From JAPLST01 sp964397565 (GTDB lineage: Bacteria > Auribacterota > UBA3054 > JAPLST01), in assembly GCA_964397565.1 (NCBI GenBank), contig CAYNJC010000017.1, positions 31,071-95,070 of the forward strand: a DNA stretch of 64,000 bases. Reading direction: 5' to 3'. This document shows, one piece after another, positions 1-7,324 of the stretch; positions within the stretch are counted from its first letter, which is position 1; each line of letters starts with the position of its first letter. Position numbers and translations under genes: made by a program. A model generated the notes under the pieces. It was given only the letters and a program-made list of their open reading frames with translations, was not told the DNA's origin and ran no database searches.

Positions 1-81
1 GCGGAAATCGACCGGAGTCTGCTGGAACAAGACCAGGCAACGTGCACCATGATGCGGTACAGAGCGCGACTTGACAGATAA
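1..81 (+). CDS. possible 3' end of an upstream gene
   Basis: Frame 1 is open from the window edge to a TAA at 79-81 (26 codons, ending ...MMRYRARLDR). The other two plus frames stop by base 75, so the evidence is only that this frame is open longest and that the next gene runs the same way. No family can be recognised in so short a tail. It may be chance. Confidence 0.3.
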   Translation, partial: AEIDRSLLEQDQATCTMMRYRARLDR

Positions 82-99
82 AAGATAAAATGGTACCCT
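71..99 (+). promoter_or_regulatory. weak sigma70-like promoter candidate for the activase gene
   Basis: A perfect TTGACA hexamer at 71-76 is followed after 17 bp by TACCCT, a poor -10; an A/T-rich stretch (TAATAT at 99-104) lies just downstream. The spacing fits a promoter for the gene at 170, but the -10 match is weak. Confidence 0.3.
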
Positions 100-169
100 A
101 ATATAGTTTACTTATCCCCGCGGACGTGACACCTCGGCGCACCCCGCTTCATGATGACCCGCTTGACCA

Positions 170-2473
170 ATGGACAAGAAATACTTCCTCGGTATTGATA
201 TCGGCTCGACCACGCTGAAAGCCGTCCTGCTGACGCGCAAAGGCAAAGTCCATCATACCTTGTACCGCCGCACGCGCCCGCTGCCCGACGCGCTGCTCAG
301 CTGCACCGGCCAGTGCCATCGCTGTGGCGCCTGCAACTTCGGTGCGCTCTCCAAGACCATCGACGAGTTTCTGGCCGGGGCCGGCACCGGGCGCAAGGAT
401 GTGGCTGCCACGATCGTGACCGGCAGCCAGATCGTGGATGAGCTGAAACGCTTCCTCGAATACGATGCCTACGTGAGCGAAGTCTCGGCCCATGTCGCCG
501 GCGCGCGACATTACTATCCCGACTGCAAGGCGATCCTGGATGTGGGCGGGCAGGACAGCAAGGCGATGCTGTTCAACGAACGGATGCAGATGTGGATGTC
601 GAAGATGAGTGGCATTTGCGCCGCCGGCACGGGCGCGTTTCTCGACAGTGTCGCCGTCAAGCTGGACGTGCCGGTCGAAGAAATGGCCGAGCGCGTCAAC
701 TATGATTCCGAGCTCCAAGTGTCGTCGATCTGCGCGGTCTTGAGTGCCACGTCGGTCAACAAGTTCAAGAACCGGTATCCGCTCGGCGATGTGATCGCGG
801 CGGCCTGCCGCGCACAGGCGCGCACGGTCATGTCGGGCGTCGGCGAGATTTTCCTGGACTACAAGGGTGACATTGTTTTTCAAGGCGGGGTGGCCTCAAA
901 TCGTGCCGTGGCCTATTACCTCAACCAGATTACGGGCAACAAGATTGTCATTCCGGAATTTCACCAGGTGATGGGCGCGCTGGGCGCCGCCTGCCTGGCG
1001 CGCGATCTGAGTGACATGGCCGGCGCGAAGCACGCCGCGCTGCGCGTCTTCGACATCAAACGGCGCTTCCGCATCTCCCTGCCCGAATTTCACGACGTCA
1101 TTGATGCCGTCGGCGACGCCGGCCTGAAACGCGAAGTCTTCAAGCTGCGCGACAAGTTGATTGTGCGCAAGACACCGGATGGCAAGGAAAAAATCGGCAT
1201 CCCCGAATTTCAACAAGTGCGCGATGCCTTCACCGATCCCAAACTCGCGCACGAATTCGGCAAACTGATTGACCGCTTGACCGCGCGCTCGTCGATCAAC
1301 AAGGCCGTCGCCCTGCGCACCAGATTCACGCGCAGCGACTTCCTCTCGCGCAACGGCAAGCCGATGGTCTGGCGCAATTTGTTTTACCCAGCCGAGCTGC
1401 TCAACGCGCTGGACGTGCGCATGTTGACGCTCGAGACCTACGCCGCCCTGCGCGGGCGCAGCCAGAAGAAACTGCGCCATTTCTTCGACCGCGCGGCCTG
1501 CAAGGGCTTCTCGGCCGAAACCTGCTCGTTCCTGCGCGTGCTCGAAGGCGATGAGCTCCTGCCCAAGGCCGATTTCGCGGTGACCACCACGGAGCCGTGC
1601 CAGCAGGGCGAACGCATTTTCGCCGACCTGATCCGCTCGAACAACATCAGCGACCGCTACTACACGCTGCACACCCCCTTTCATCATGACGAGCATGCCG
1701 TCGAGCAAATCGCGGCCGGCCTTGAAGAATCAACGCGGCGCATGGAACGCGCGCTCAATTTGAAATTGGACATGGGCCGCCTGCGCTACGCGTGCGAAGT
1801 GTCCAATCAAGCCCGTGCCTTCGCGATGAAATGCCATGAACTGCGTGCCGTCAGCCCGCCCTTGATTCGTGGCAGCGAATCGGTCATGTTCGCCAATATG
1901 TTCTCCCAATTATGGGGCAAGCCCGAAATGGTCGAGTTGCAACGGACCTTGCTCGAAGAGCTTGAAGAACGGCGCAGCGAGCTGCATGATGTTGCCATTG
2001 GCGACACACACCGCCTGGCCTGGCTGCATTTGCCGCCGTTCTACAGCTCACGCCTGATGGATTTCATCGAGCTGACCTGCAACGCCCCGATTGTGACCGA
2101 GGAAGTGAACTATGTCGGCTGGGACGAGTTGAAGCCGGACGATCCGTACCGCAGTCTGGCGCGCAAGCTCCTGACGGTCGGCTTCCTCGATCCGCAACTG
2201 CGGGTGCAGCACATCTGCAACTACGCCATCAAGGCCAAACTCGACGGTTGTGTCCTGTACAGCCACATGTTCGGGCGCTGCTCGATGGCCGACACCAGCT
2301 TCATCAAACATTTGCGCGAAGAACTGCAGCAAGTGAGTGTGGCGCTGTTGGTGCTGGACGGCGACTGTCTCGATGAGACGACCGATCCGTGCAGTACGCA
2401 GACCAAGGTCAGCTCATTTGTCGAGGCGCTCAACACCAAGAAATGCGGCAATCTGTTCGGCTACCACAAGTGA
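170..2473 (+). CDS. 2-hydroxyacyl-CoA dehydratase activase fused to a dehydratase D-component (HgdC-HgdB type)
   Basis: The N-terminal ~280 residues are a BadF/BadG/HgdC ATPase: GIDIGSTTLK phosphate loop, DVGGQDSK, and the two cysteines that hold the inter-subunit [4Fe-4S] in this family, Cys150 (SGICAAGTG) and Cys188 (SSICAVLSA). From about residue 375 the protein resembles the 2-hydroxyglutaryl-CoA dehydratase D-component family (FYPAELLNAL, TTEPCQQGERIF). In known systems the activase uses ATP to drive one electron to the dehydratase. Here both partners lie in one 767-aa chain. Between them are two repeats of a PEF..V.DA..D..L..E..KL motif (about 303-330 and 344-371). A CX3CX2CX2C cluster at 45-55 is not in textbook HgdC. 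No separate dehydratase subunit lies next to it, so the substrate is unknown. It could be an electron-donor protein rather than a dehydratase. Confidence 0.85.
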   Translation: MDKKYFLGIDIGSTTLKAVLLTRKGKVHHTLYRRTRPLPDALLSCTGQCHRCGACNFGALSKTIDEFLAGAGTGRKDVAATIVTGSQIVDELKRFLEYDAYVSEVSAHVAGARHYYPDCKAILDVGGQDSKAMLFNERMQMWMSKMSGICAAGTGAFLDSVAVKLDVPVEEMAERVNYDSELQVSSICAVLSATSVNKFKNRYPLGDVIAAACRAQARTVMSGVGEIFLDYKGDIVFQGGVASNRAVAYYLNQITGNKIVIPEFHQVMGALGAACLARDLSDMAGAKHAALRVFDIKRRFRISLPEFHDVIDAVGDAGLKREVFKLRDKLIVRKTPDGKEKIGIPEFQQVRDAFTDPKLAHEFGKLIDRLTARSSINKAVALRTRFTRSDFLSRNGKPMVWRNLFYPAELLNALDVRMLTLETYAALRGRSQKKLRHFFDRAACKGFSAETCSFLRVLEGDELLPKADFAVTTTEPCQQGERIFADLIRSNNISDRYYTLHTPFHHDEHAVEQIAAGLEESTRRMERALNLKLDMGRLRYACEVSNQARAFAMKCHELRAVSPPLIRGSESVMFANMFSQLWGKPEMVELQRTLLEELEERRSELHDVAIGDTHRLAWLHLPPFYSSRLMDFIELTCNAPIVTEEVNYVGWDELKPDDPYRSLARKLLTVGFLDPQLRVQHICNYAIKAKLDGCVLYSHMFGRCSMADTSFIKHLREELQQVSVALLVLDGDCLDETTDPCSTQTKVSSFVEALNTKKCGNLFGYHK

Positions 2474-2662
2474 CCTGGATGCTGCCGCACCTCAGATACT
2501 ATGGCCACGAATGGCTGCAAGTAACATTGAACATCGAACAGTAGGCGCAGCACCACCGTCGTGCGGCCCTTGGCCGCTTTATAATTATCGCGCCGCGCGA
2601 GAATTTAGAAGACACGAACAAATCGCAGCACTGCATCCTTATTTGTTTTGCTGCCAAAATAA

Positions 2663-2819
2663 TTACTAATGAATGCGCTTACTAGGTGTCATGCCAATTG
2701 TGGCCGCGGGCGCCTGCTTGGAGTCCCGCCAACGGCGCGGATGACCGCGGCTGCAGAAGCCGCCCTCACCGCGGGCGGCTACAAGGACGCTGCAAAGTAG
2801 AAAGCGCATTCATTAGTAA
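2663..2819. repeat. MITE-like element, copy 1
   Basis: The ends TTACTAATGAATGCGCTT (2663-2680) and AAGCGCATTCATTAGTAA (2802-2819) are perfect 18-bp inverted repeats. The interior is G/C-rich and has no ORF. A second copy of 128 bp lies at 16836-16963. This copy has about 29 extra bases in the middle (starting CCTGCTTGGAGTCCCGCC), and related words occur in another spacer near 23240. It has the form of a miniature non-autonomous element; no transposase with matching ends is in the window. Confidence 0.75.
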
Positions 2820-2982
2820 CGAAGAAATCGCAGAATCAGGCATTGTCTATTGTGCAGTCGCAGCATGCCGCACTTTGACAACCAACAACCTGATTGCTGC
2901 TGCTGTTTTGTGTCTTGGCTGGCGTCTGCTAGTCCCGCCCTGTGGCGTGGATGTCTTGGGGGTTAATGCTGTTCTCGCTGCA

Positions 2983-3012
2983 TTGACTTTCCCCCTGCCT
3001 GTGTGCTATACT
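2983..3012 (+). promoter_or_regulatory. sigma70-like promoter of the former restriction-modification gene
   Basis: TTGACT at 2983-2988, 18-bp spacer, TATACT at 3007-3012 preceded by TGTGC. It lies 66 bp upstream of the ATG at 3079, so the disrupted gene still has an intact-looking promoter, which may now drive the genes after it. Confidence 0.55.
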
Positions 3013-3078
3013 CTCCCGTTCCGTAGCAGGTGCCTACCGACATTGGCATAATCGAACCTTCTCACACCGATCACAACC

Positions 3079-3393
3079 ATGCGGCCCGACAGCCCGGCAC
3101 TTCACGCGCCCTCGTGCGACACGTTCCGCGCCGAACTCGACCGGCTGGTCGAACTGTTCAACCGCAATCTCAGCCTCCACAAGAGTCCCTCGTACAGCGA
3201 AGCACGCCTGCGCATGGACTTCCTCGACCCGTTCTTCCGCGCCCTTGGCTGGGACGTCGAAAACAAAGCCGGGCTGATCCCGCAGCACCGCGAAGTCGAA
3301 ATCGAAAGCCGCACCCAGGTCGGCAGCCGCCAGAAACGCGCCGATTACCTCTTCCGCACTAAGAGCAATGAACTAACAGGAGAAACCCAATGA
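3079..3393 (+). pseudogene. 5' remnant of a type IIG/Eco57I-like restriction-modification gene
   Basis: The 104-aa product matches the N-terminal nuclease region of large single-chain restriction-modification enzymes (and the type I HsdR N-terminal fold): SYSEARLRMDFLDPFFRALGW, then the catalytic-type segment ADYLFRT. In the family an EAKKP-type motif and a methyltransferase of several hundred residues follow directly. Here homology ends after DYLFRT (about base 3358) and ten unrelated codons lead to a stop. The matching last 26 codons of such a gene lie in the same frame at 4147-4227, so the middle has been lost and replaced. The fragment alone cannot act as an enzyme. Confidence 0.75.
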
Positions 3394-4130
3394 CAAGTAC
3401 CGGCAAGGTTATCCAAGAGGCAATCAGACTTGTGACGGAAACGCCACCTGGTGTCCGGTACAGTGTCCTTCATAAGATGATACTCGCAAAATACCCCGAC
3501 ATCCCGTCGAACACAATTCACGGTTCGCTACACAAATTCCGCACTCATTTGCCTGCTGACATCTACTTGCCTTCAAAGGGGCTCTACAAACACACGAGAT
3601 TCAAGGACCCGAGGGAGCTTCTTCCGGAAACATCCCCGAGCATCAAACCGGCAACGAAGATGGACGAAGAGCATTTCTACGGGCAATTCGCACAATGGAT
3701 TGTCAATGAGTTGGAGGAATGCACAAAGGCAATTCCACTCGGCGGCAACAAGTTCAAGGACAAATGGGGAACACCTGACGTGATTGGAATACGTGAACCT
3801 CGGAAGAGTGACATCATCAAGCCGCCTACGGAGATCATCGCTGCGGAAATCAAGACTGACTCGCAGGCACTGATTGTCGCCTTCGGCCAAGCTTGTGCGT
3901 ACAAACTGTTTTCTCACCGTTCATATATTGTAGTGCCGGATGAGTCATCCGACGAGGACATCGCACGGTTAGACGCCTTGGCCCGCATATTCGGTATCGG
4001 ACTGATTCTCTTCGACAAGCAAGAGAAGGAACCAGAATTCGAGATCCGCGTGAGGGCATCAAGACATGAACCAGATATGTTCTATATCAACAAGTACCTA
4101 AAGCTAATCGAGGACGATCTGTTTACATGA
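3390..4130 (+). CDS. winged-helix / PD-(D/E)XK nuclease-like protein
   Basis: The 246-aa protein begins with a segment that resembles a winged-helix DNA-binding domain (about 15-70, GVRYSVLHKMILAKYPDIP...). Its C-terminal half has a restriction-nuclease-like signature: GTPDVIGI followed after about 25 residues by AAEIKT, which fits the D...ExK metal-binding core, then a Q-containing helix (FGQACAYKLF). The start is set by AGGAG nine bases before ATG 3390, and it overlaps the broken upstream ORF by 4 bp. Base composition is visibly lower in G+C than the remnants on both sides, so it is probably acquired. It sits exactly where the body of the restriction-modification gene is missing. Function as a restriction or repair nuclease is inferred from motifs only. 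Confidence 0.65.
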   Translation: MTSTGKVIQEAIRLVTETPPGVRYSVLHKMILAKYPDIPSNTIHGSLHKFRTHLPADIYLPSKGLYKHTRFKDPRELLPETSPSIKPATKMDEEHFYGQFAQWIVNELEECTKAIPLGGNKFKDKWGTPDVIGIREPRKSDIIKPPTEIIAAEIKTDSQALIVAFGQACAYKLFSHRSYIVVPDESSDEDIARLDALARIFGIGLILFDKQEKEPEFEIRVRASRHEPDMFYINKYLKLIEDDLFT

Positions 4131-4131
4131 A

Positions 4132-4227
4132 CAATGGAACACTGCCACCGACCAGCAAATCGACGCCCTGGTCTACGCACTCTACGGGCTGGCGCCGGAA
4201 GAGATTGAATTGGTGGAGAAAAACTAA
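4132..4227 (+). pseudogene. 3' remnant of the same restriction-modification gene
   Basis: From 4147 the reading TDQQIDALVYALYGLAPEEI, then ELVEKN and TAA at 4225-4227, is the standard C-terminal tail of type IIG and PglX-like enzymes (TDxxIDxLVYxLYxLTxEEI). It is in frame with 3079 but lies directly after the stop of the inserted gene and has no start of its own. Together with 3079-3360 it brackets a replacement of roughly 790 bp. Confidence 0.75.
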
Positions 4228-4281
4228 CTCTGGCACTTTCTAACCGTAACGAGCTGTACCAGCGATACAACACGAGGTGGC

Positions 4282-4788
4282 ATGGACATATTCATTCTTA
4301 TACCGAAATACTTCTGGTTGATTGCTATCCTTGTGACGAGCATCAATTGCATGATGTTTCGAATAAGAGCAAAAAAGCACATTGCCGCGAAGCCAGAGCT
4401 CAAAGATGGATATGCAACTTTGTTGCGCGGCTACCTGTTTTGGATGAATCTGCCTTGGGTTGTCATGGGCATTGGCTGCACTGTTGGGCGCGTTCCTTCC
4501 GTGTGGTACTATTTCAGGCCACGCGACGGGAATCCTTATGTACTAGCATGGTTTGCATCCATTGTATTGCTTTGGGTGCTCGGTACGTTCTGGCTCTTTT
4601 TCCGCGGTGGTGCAGAAACGTTGGTTCGGTATCCTGGTGTACTGCAAGCCGGCGGTGGGCTTAAGAGTAGGAACATAGCGAGCCCTGTCCTCTTCAAGGT
4701 CATTTGGTTGTTGGCTCTTACCGGTGGCGTAATCGCCATGGTGACAATGTGGATCTTGGACATTCCCATCCAACATTTCGCACAATGA
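4282..4788 (+). CDS. hypothetical membrane protein
   Basis: A 168-aa protein with four likely membrane helices (about 5-27, 50-70, 85-107, 138-160) and basic loops. GAGGTG six to eleven bases before ATG 4282 serves as ribosome binding site. I do not recognise the family. Its composition is A/T-richer than the chromosome around it, like the gene before it, so it probably belongs to the same acquired accessory patch. Confidence 0.6.
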   Translation: MDIFILIPKYFWLIAILVTSINCMMFRIRAKKHIAAKPELKDGYATLLRGYLFWMNLPWVVMGIGCTVGRVPSVWYYFRPRDGNPYVLAWFASIVLLWVLGTFWLFFRGGAETLVRYPGVLQAGGGLKSRNIASPVLFKVIWLLALTGGVIAMVTMWILDIPIQHFAQ

Positions 4789-4940
4789 CGGCCACCGAGC
4801 GGGTATGCATTGTCCGTTGACATTTCGGGGGATGATACTCCAAGGCACAATCATTGGTCAACAAGGTGGTCACCAGATCGCACGGGCAGGCGCGCAGGGT
4901 GGAAGATTAGCGGCAACAGGTCTCGCAAGAAGTCAACCTA

Positions 4941-5348
4941 ATGCATAACAGAATGCGTACAGAAACACTATTCTTGATTGCAGTGACAATCCTGTTCTTG
5001 CAGTCATGCAGTGACGTGGACTACTATCAGGCATTGTTGCAGAGACATGGCTGCATACCAACGGGCGGTACGGTCAGAGTTGTCTATGATGCTGACATGC
5101 ACTTGGCGGGCGGTAGAATCCTTTTGGGCATTTCCGGGATGACGCGTTCGCATTGGGAATGGCTTGTCACCAATAGCGAATCAGCGGCAGGGCCATCACC
5201 AAGCCTGATTGGCATGCTTAGAAAGGCCAGCGTGCCTGCACCACAGACTAATGTGGTTGTCCTTTATAGAGATCTGGAGAACGGCGGCGGCGCTGAATTG
5301 TACCATGCATCGCCCACCGTGACATACATTGAGGTAATTTCGTTCTGA
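4941..5348 (+). CDS. hypothetical lipoprotein
   Basis: A 135-aa product with an N-terminal hydrophobic stretch ending in a lipobox (FLQSC, Cys at about 23), so it is probably lipid-anchored in the envelope. The mature part has no motif I recognise. The ribosome binding site is weak; ATG 4953 is an alternative start. It ends just before the first repeat of the 5.35-14.25 kb segment. Confidence 0.5.
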   Translation: MHNRMRTETLFLIAVTILFLQSCSDVDYYQALLQRHGCIPTGGTVRVVYDADMHLAGGRILLGISGMTRSHWEWLVTNSESAAGPSPSLIGMLRKASVPAPQTNVVVLYRDLENGGGAELYHASPTVTYIEVISF

Positions 5349-5350
5349 AG

Positions 5351-5408
5351 TACCTATGGGGTCAGGCGTTAAAAGGTAACACTTCACGTTGACTTCCAGC
5401 GGGCATTC
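5351..5408 (+). repeat. solo copy of the RAYT element left end
   Basis: These 58 bp are identical to 5906-5963, the left end of the complete transposase element, including the inverted-repeat sequence and the TTGACT -35 hexamer. The -10 and the gene are absent here (GGTCCAGAG instead of GGTATAATG). It is either a remnant of a decayed copy or a separate REP-like unit. Confidence 0.8.
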
Positions 5409-5435
5409 AGGTCCAGAGTGGGGTCATGCATTGAT

Positions 5436-5596
5436 AGTTGACAAATGCAGCATGGATATTTGGCATATGCAATCAGCAGTGCCTGATGATTGATCCGTGG
5501 CATCCGTGCAATCCGTGGTGGAACGCTGCTGGCAGAAACTTGACCACGGTGGCTTTGTGAAAGACCGGGCTGGCGCTGCATGCCCCGTGCGGAGCG
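5436..5596 (+). repeat. long direct repeat, left copy
   Basis: About 161 bp starting AGTTGACAAATGCA and ending near GCGGAGCG are closely similar to 14087-14248 in the same orientation; the core GGCATCCGTGCAATCCGTGG is identical. The two copies bracket the RAYT element, the ABC transporter and the GH127 gene. A further 36-bp block (GCGCAGATCGCCAGCTGAAC...) at 5697-5732 also recurs on the right side at 14840-14875. Confidence 0.7.
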
Positions 5597-5905
5597 CGGC
5601 GTGCGCGGAAGAGAATATGAGCAGCGATTATCCGCAGATCACGCAGATGTCGCAGATCGAACACGGACTTTGATTGCCGTCGTTTGTTTGATTAGAGCGC
5701 AGATCGCCAGCTGAACTGGCTCCCACTCTGCCAGGACTTGGATCGCCGTCATTTGTTTCTTTGTTTTCCAAACACTATCTGCGCAATCGGCGTCATCTGC
5801 GCATAGATCTGTTCCGCCGGAGCGACCTCCGGCGCCTGCAGCACGCTTGGCGCTTCTTCGTGCCTTGGCTGGCGTCTGCTAGTCCCGCCATGAGTACCTA
5901 TGGGC
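5597..5905 (+). other. gene-free repeat stretch
   Basis: No gene is apparent. Contains the 36-bp block shared with 14840-14875 and, at 5864-5889, a 26-bp block shared with 2914-2939. Words such as CCGGAGCGACCTCCGG can form hairpins. Confidence 0.5.
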
Positions 5906-5943
5906 TACCTATGGGGTCAGGCGTTAAAAGGTAACACTTCACG

Positions 5944-5972
5944 TTGACTTCCAGCGGGCATTCTGGTATAAT
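5944..5972 (+). promoter_or_regulatory. sigma70 promoter of the RAYT gene, leaderless
   Basis: TTGACT (5944-5949), exact 17-bp spacer, consensus TATAAT (5967-5972). The ATG follows six bases after the -10, so the transcript should begin at or next to the start codon and have no ribosome binding site. Confidence 0.7.
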
Positions 5973-5978
5973 GGACGC

Positions 5979-6974
5979 ATGGCAAGGCCCTTGCGCATAG
6001 AAGGAGCAGGCCTCTGGTACCATGTGCTGTGTCGTGGCAACGGTGGCCAGTGCGTGTTTACCGGCGCGAAAGACTACCAAGGATTCCTCGCGCGGCTTGG
6101 CACTGTCGCCCTCGCCTTCCACGTTGAAATCCATGCGTACGCGTTGATGACCAACCACCTGCATCTATTCGTGCGAACCCGTGCGGCAAACCTGAGCAGG
6201 TTCATGCAGCGGTTGTTGTCCGGCTACACGCAATGGTTCAACGTCAGGCACGAGACATACGGCCACCTGTTCCAAGGTCGCTACAAGGCGCTTCTGGTTG
6301 ACAAGAATGCCTATGGGGCATCCGTGAGCCGCTACATTCATTTGAATCCAGTGCGGATCGCGGACACAGGCAAACTGACGGTGGCGCAACGGCAAGCAGC
6401 ATTACGGGACTACCGCTGGAGCAGTTACCGGGCAATAATCGGATTGGCCAAAGCGGAAGAGTGGCTGGCAACAGACGCTACATTGTCGCGCTGGGGCTCT
6501 GGATGGCAGCAGCAGCAGAACGGATATGCGAAGTTTGTGGAAGAGGGGCTGATCAAGGATGTAAAGGATCCCGCCGAGGAGGCAAAGGCGCAGAGCATCT
6601 TGGGACACGACCGGTTCGTGGATCGGCTACGGCGGATACTGCGGCAACGCGGAAAGATAGATCGTGAGAGCGAACGAGCCCGTCGCCAACTGACAGCGGA
6701 AAGCGTTGAGACGGTGGTGAAGCGCGTGGCGCAGGCATACCGTGTGAGCCCAGAGGAAGTGAAGAAGACACGGATGGGCCAGCGTGGCAACGAGGCGCGG
6801 CAAGTGGCCATGTGGCTGGCACGCGAGCGGTGCGCTGCGCTGGCGACCGTGCGGGACATCGGCAAGGCGCTGGGCGGGGTGAGCGGATCAGCGGTGGTGG
6901 TGGCGCACCGGCGTTTGAGCCAGATGATGAAGCGCAACAAAAGACTGCAACGAATAGCGAATCGGCTAGTATGA
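5979..6974 (+). CDS. REP-associated tyrosine transposase (Y1/HUH family) with DnaA-like C-terminal domain
   Basis: The first ~170 residues are a Y1 transposase: MARPLRIEGAGLWYHV start, HUH motif in MTNHLHLFVR, the helix LLSGYTQWFN whose tyrosine is the likely nucleophile, then HLFQGRYKALL and YIHLNPVR. This class cuts and rejoins single-stranded DNA at palindromic REP sequences. Residues about 240-331 resemble the DnaA domain IV fold (GQRGNEARQVAMWLARE, DIGKALGGVSGSAV), a known addition in this subgroup that should bind DNA. The gene is intact at 331 aa. Palindromic repeats at 14.25-14.74 and 19.87-20.24 kb are plausible substrates. Confidence 0.85.
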   Translation: MARPLRIEGAGLWYHVLCRGNGGQCVFTGAKDYQGFLARLGTVALAFHVEIHAYALMTNHLHLFVRTRAANLSRFMQRLLSGYTQWFNVRHETYGHLFQGRYKALLVDKNAYGASVSRYIHLNPVRIADTGKLTVAQRQAALRDYRWSSYRAIIGLAKAEEWLATDATLSRWGSGWQQQQNGYAKFVEEGLIKDVKDPAEEAKAQSILGHDRFVDRLRRILRQRGKIDRESERARRQLTAESVETVVKRVAQAYRVSPEEVKKTRMGQRGNEARQVAMWLARERCAALATVRDIGKALGGVSGSAVVVAHRRLSQMMKRNKRLQRIANRLV

Positions 6975-7084
6975 AGTGTCACCTTTTAACGCCTGACCCC
7001 ATTCTGTCTTTGGCGACGTCAGAAGGGCGGCCGCCACGTTTGTTGGCCTCTACAACCGCTCGAAAAACCGGGTTCAAGAGCCCA

Positions 7085-7113
7085 TTGCAATTCAGGGATG
7101 AATATGCCATAAT
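7085..7113 (+). promoter_or_regulatory. sigma70-like promoter of the furanose transporter operon
   Basis: TTGCAA (7085-7090), 17-bp spacer, CATAAT (7108-7113). Transcription from here would give a leader of about 200 nt before the ATG at 7325. Confidence 0.5.
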
Positions 7114-7324
7114 GGCAGCAGCGTAGTTACAATAAAATCGTGTCCGGGAAACCGGTGGCGCTACAACAAGCCGGCCACGCTTCCGCTGGCCTCGAGGGAG
7201 GGCATGTTGGCCTTCCCGTTCTTTTTCAGGAACGGTTAGCCTACGCGTTTTACCGACGCGGACAACATGCGATTCAGGAGCGGGGACAAGGGCGAAAAGG
7301 CACTGGCGGGAACAACTAATTAAC
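7114..7324 (+). promoter_or_regulatory. hairpin-rich 5' leader of the transporter operon
   Basis: Several short inverted repeats follow each other: CCGG/CCGG around 7144-7154, GGCCA...TGGCC around 7173-7191, CCGTTC...GAACGG at 7216-7235 and CGCG...CGCG around 7245-7260. The density suggests a structured leader. No run of T follows a stem, so a terminator is not supported, and I cannot assign it to a known riboswitch class. Confidence 0.3.

Larger units (their letters stand above)
2474..3078 (+). other. gene-free spacer with repeats
   Basis: No credible gene. The stretch carries a 157-bp inverted-repeat element (2663-2819) and flanking sequence that is related to 16836-17160, including a GATA(C/T)TATGGCCACGAA block and runs like ACGAAGAAATCGCA. 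A 26-bp CTTGGCTGGCGTCTGCTAG... block at 2914-2939 recurs at 5864-5889. It reads as accumulated interspersed repeats. Confidence 0.6.
5906..7002 (+). mobile_element. RAYT-type (REP-associated tyrosine transposase) element
   Basis: Left end ATGGGGTCAGGCGTTAAAAG... (5911-5941) and right end (6972-7002) are 31-bp inverted repeats with one mismatch. Between them is one transposase gene. The stop codon TGA of that gene (6972-6974) lies inside the right inverted repeat and the promoter lies just inside the left end, so the element is very compact. A solo left end lies 0.5 kb upstream. Confidence 0.75.

Noticed and set aside
7216..7235. Rho-independent terminator at the CCGTTC...GAACGG hairpin
   Set aside because: The six-base stem has its T run in the loop and none after the stem.
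7140..7240. Cobalamin-type riboswitch suggested by GGGAAACCGGTG and CAGGA in the leader
   Set aside because: The core order and a full B12 box are not met, and the downstream genes are sugar transport genes.
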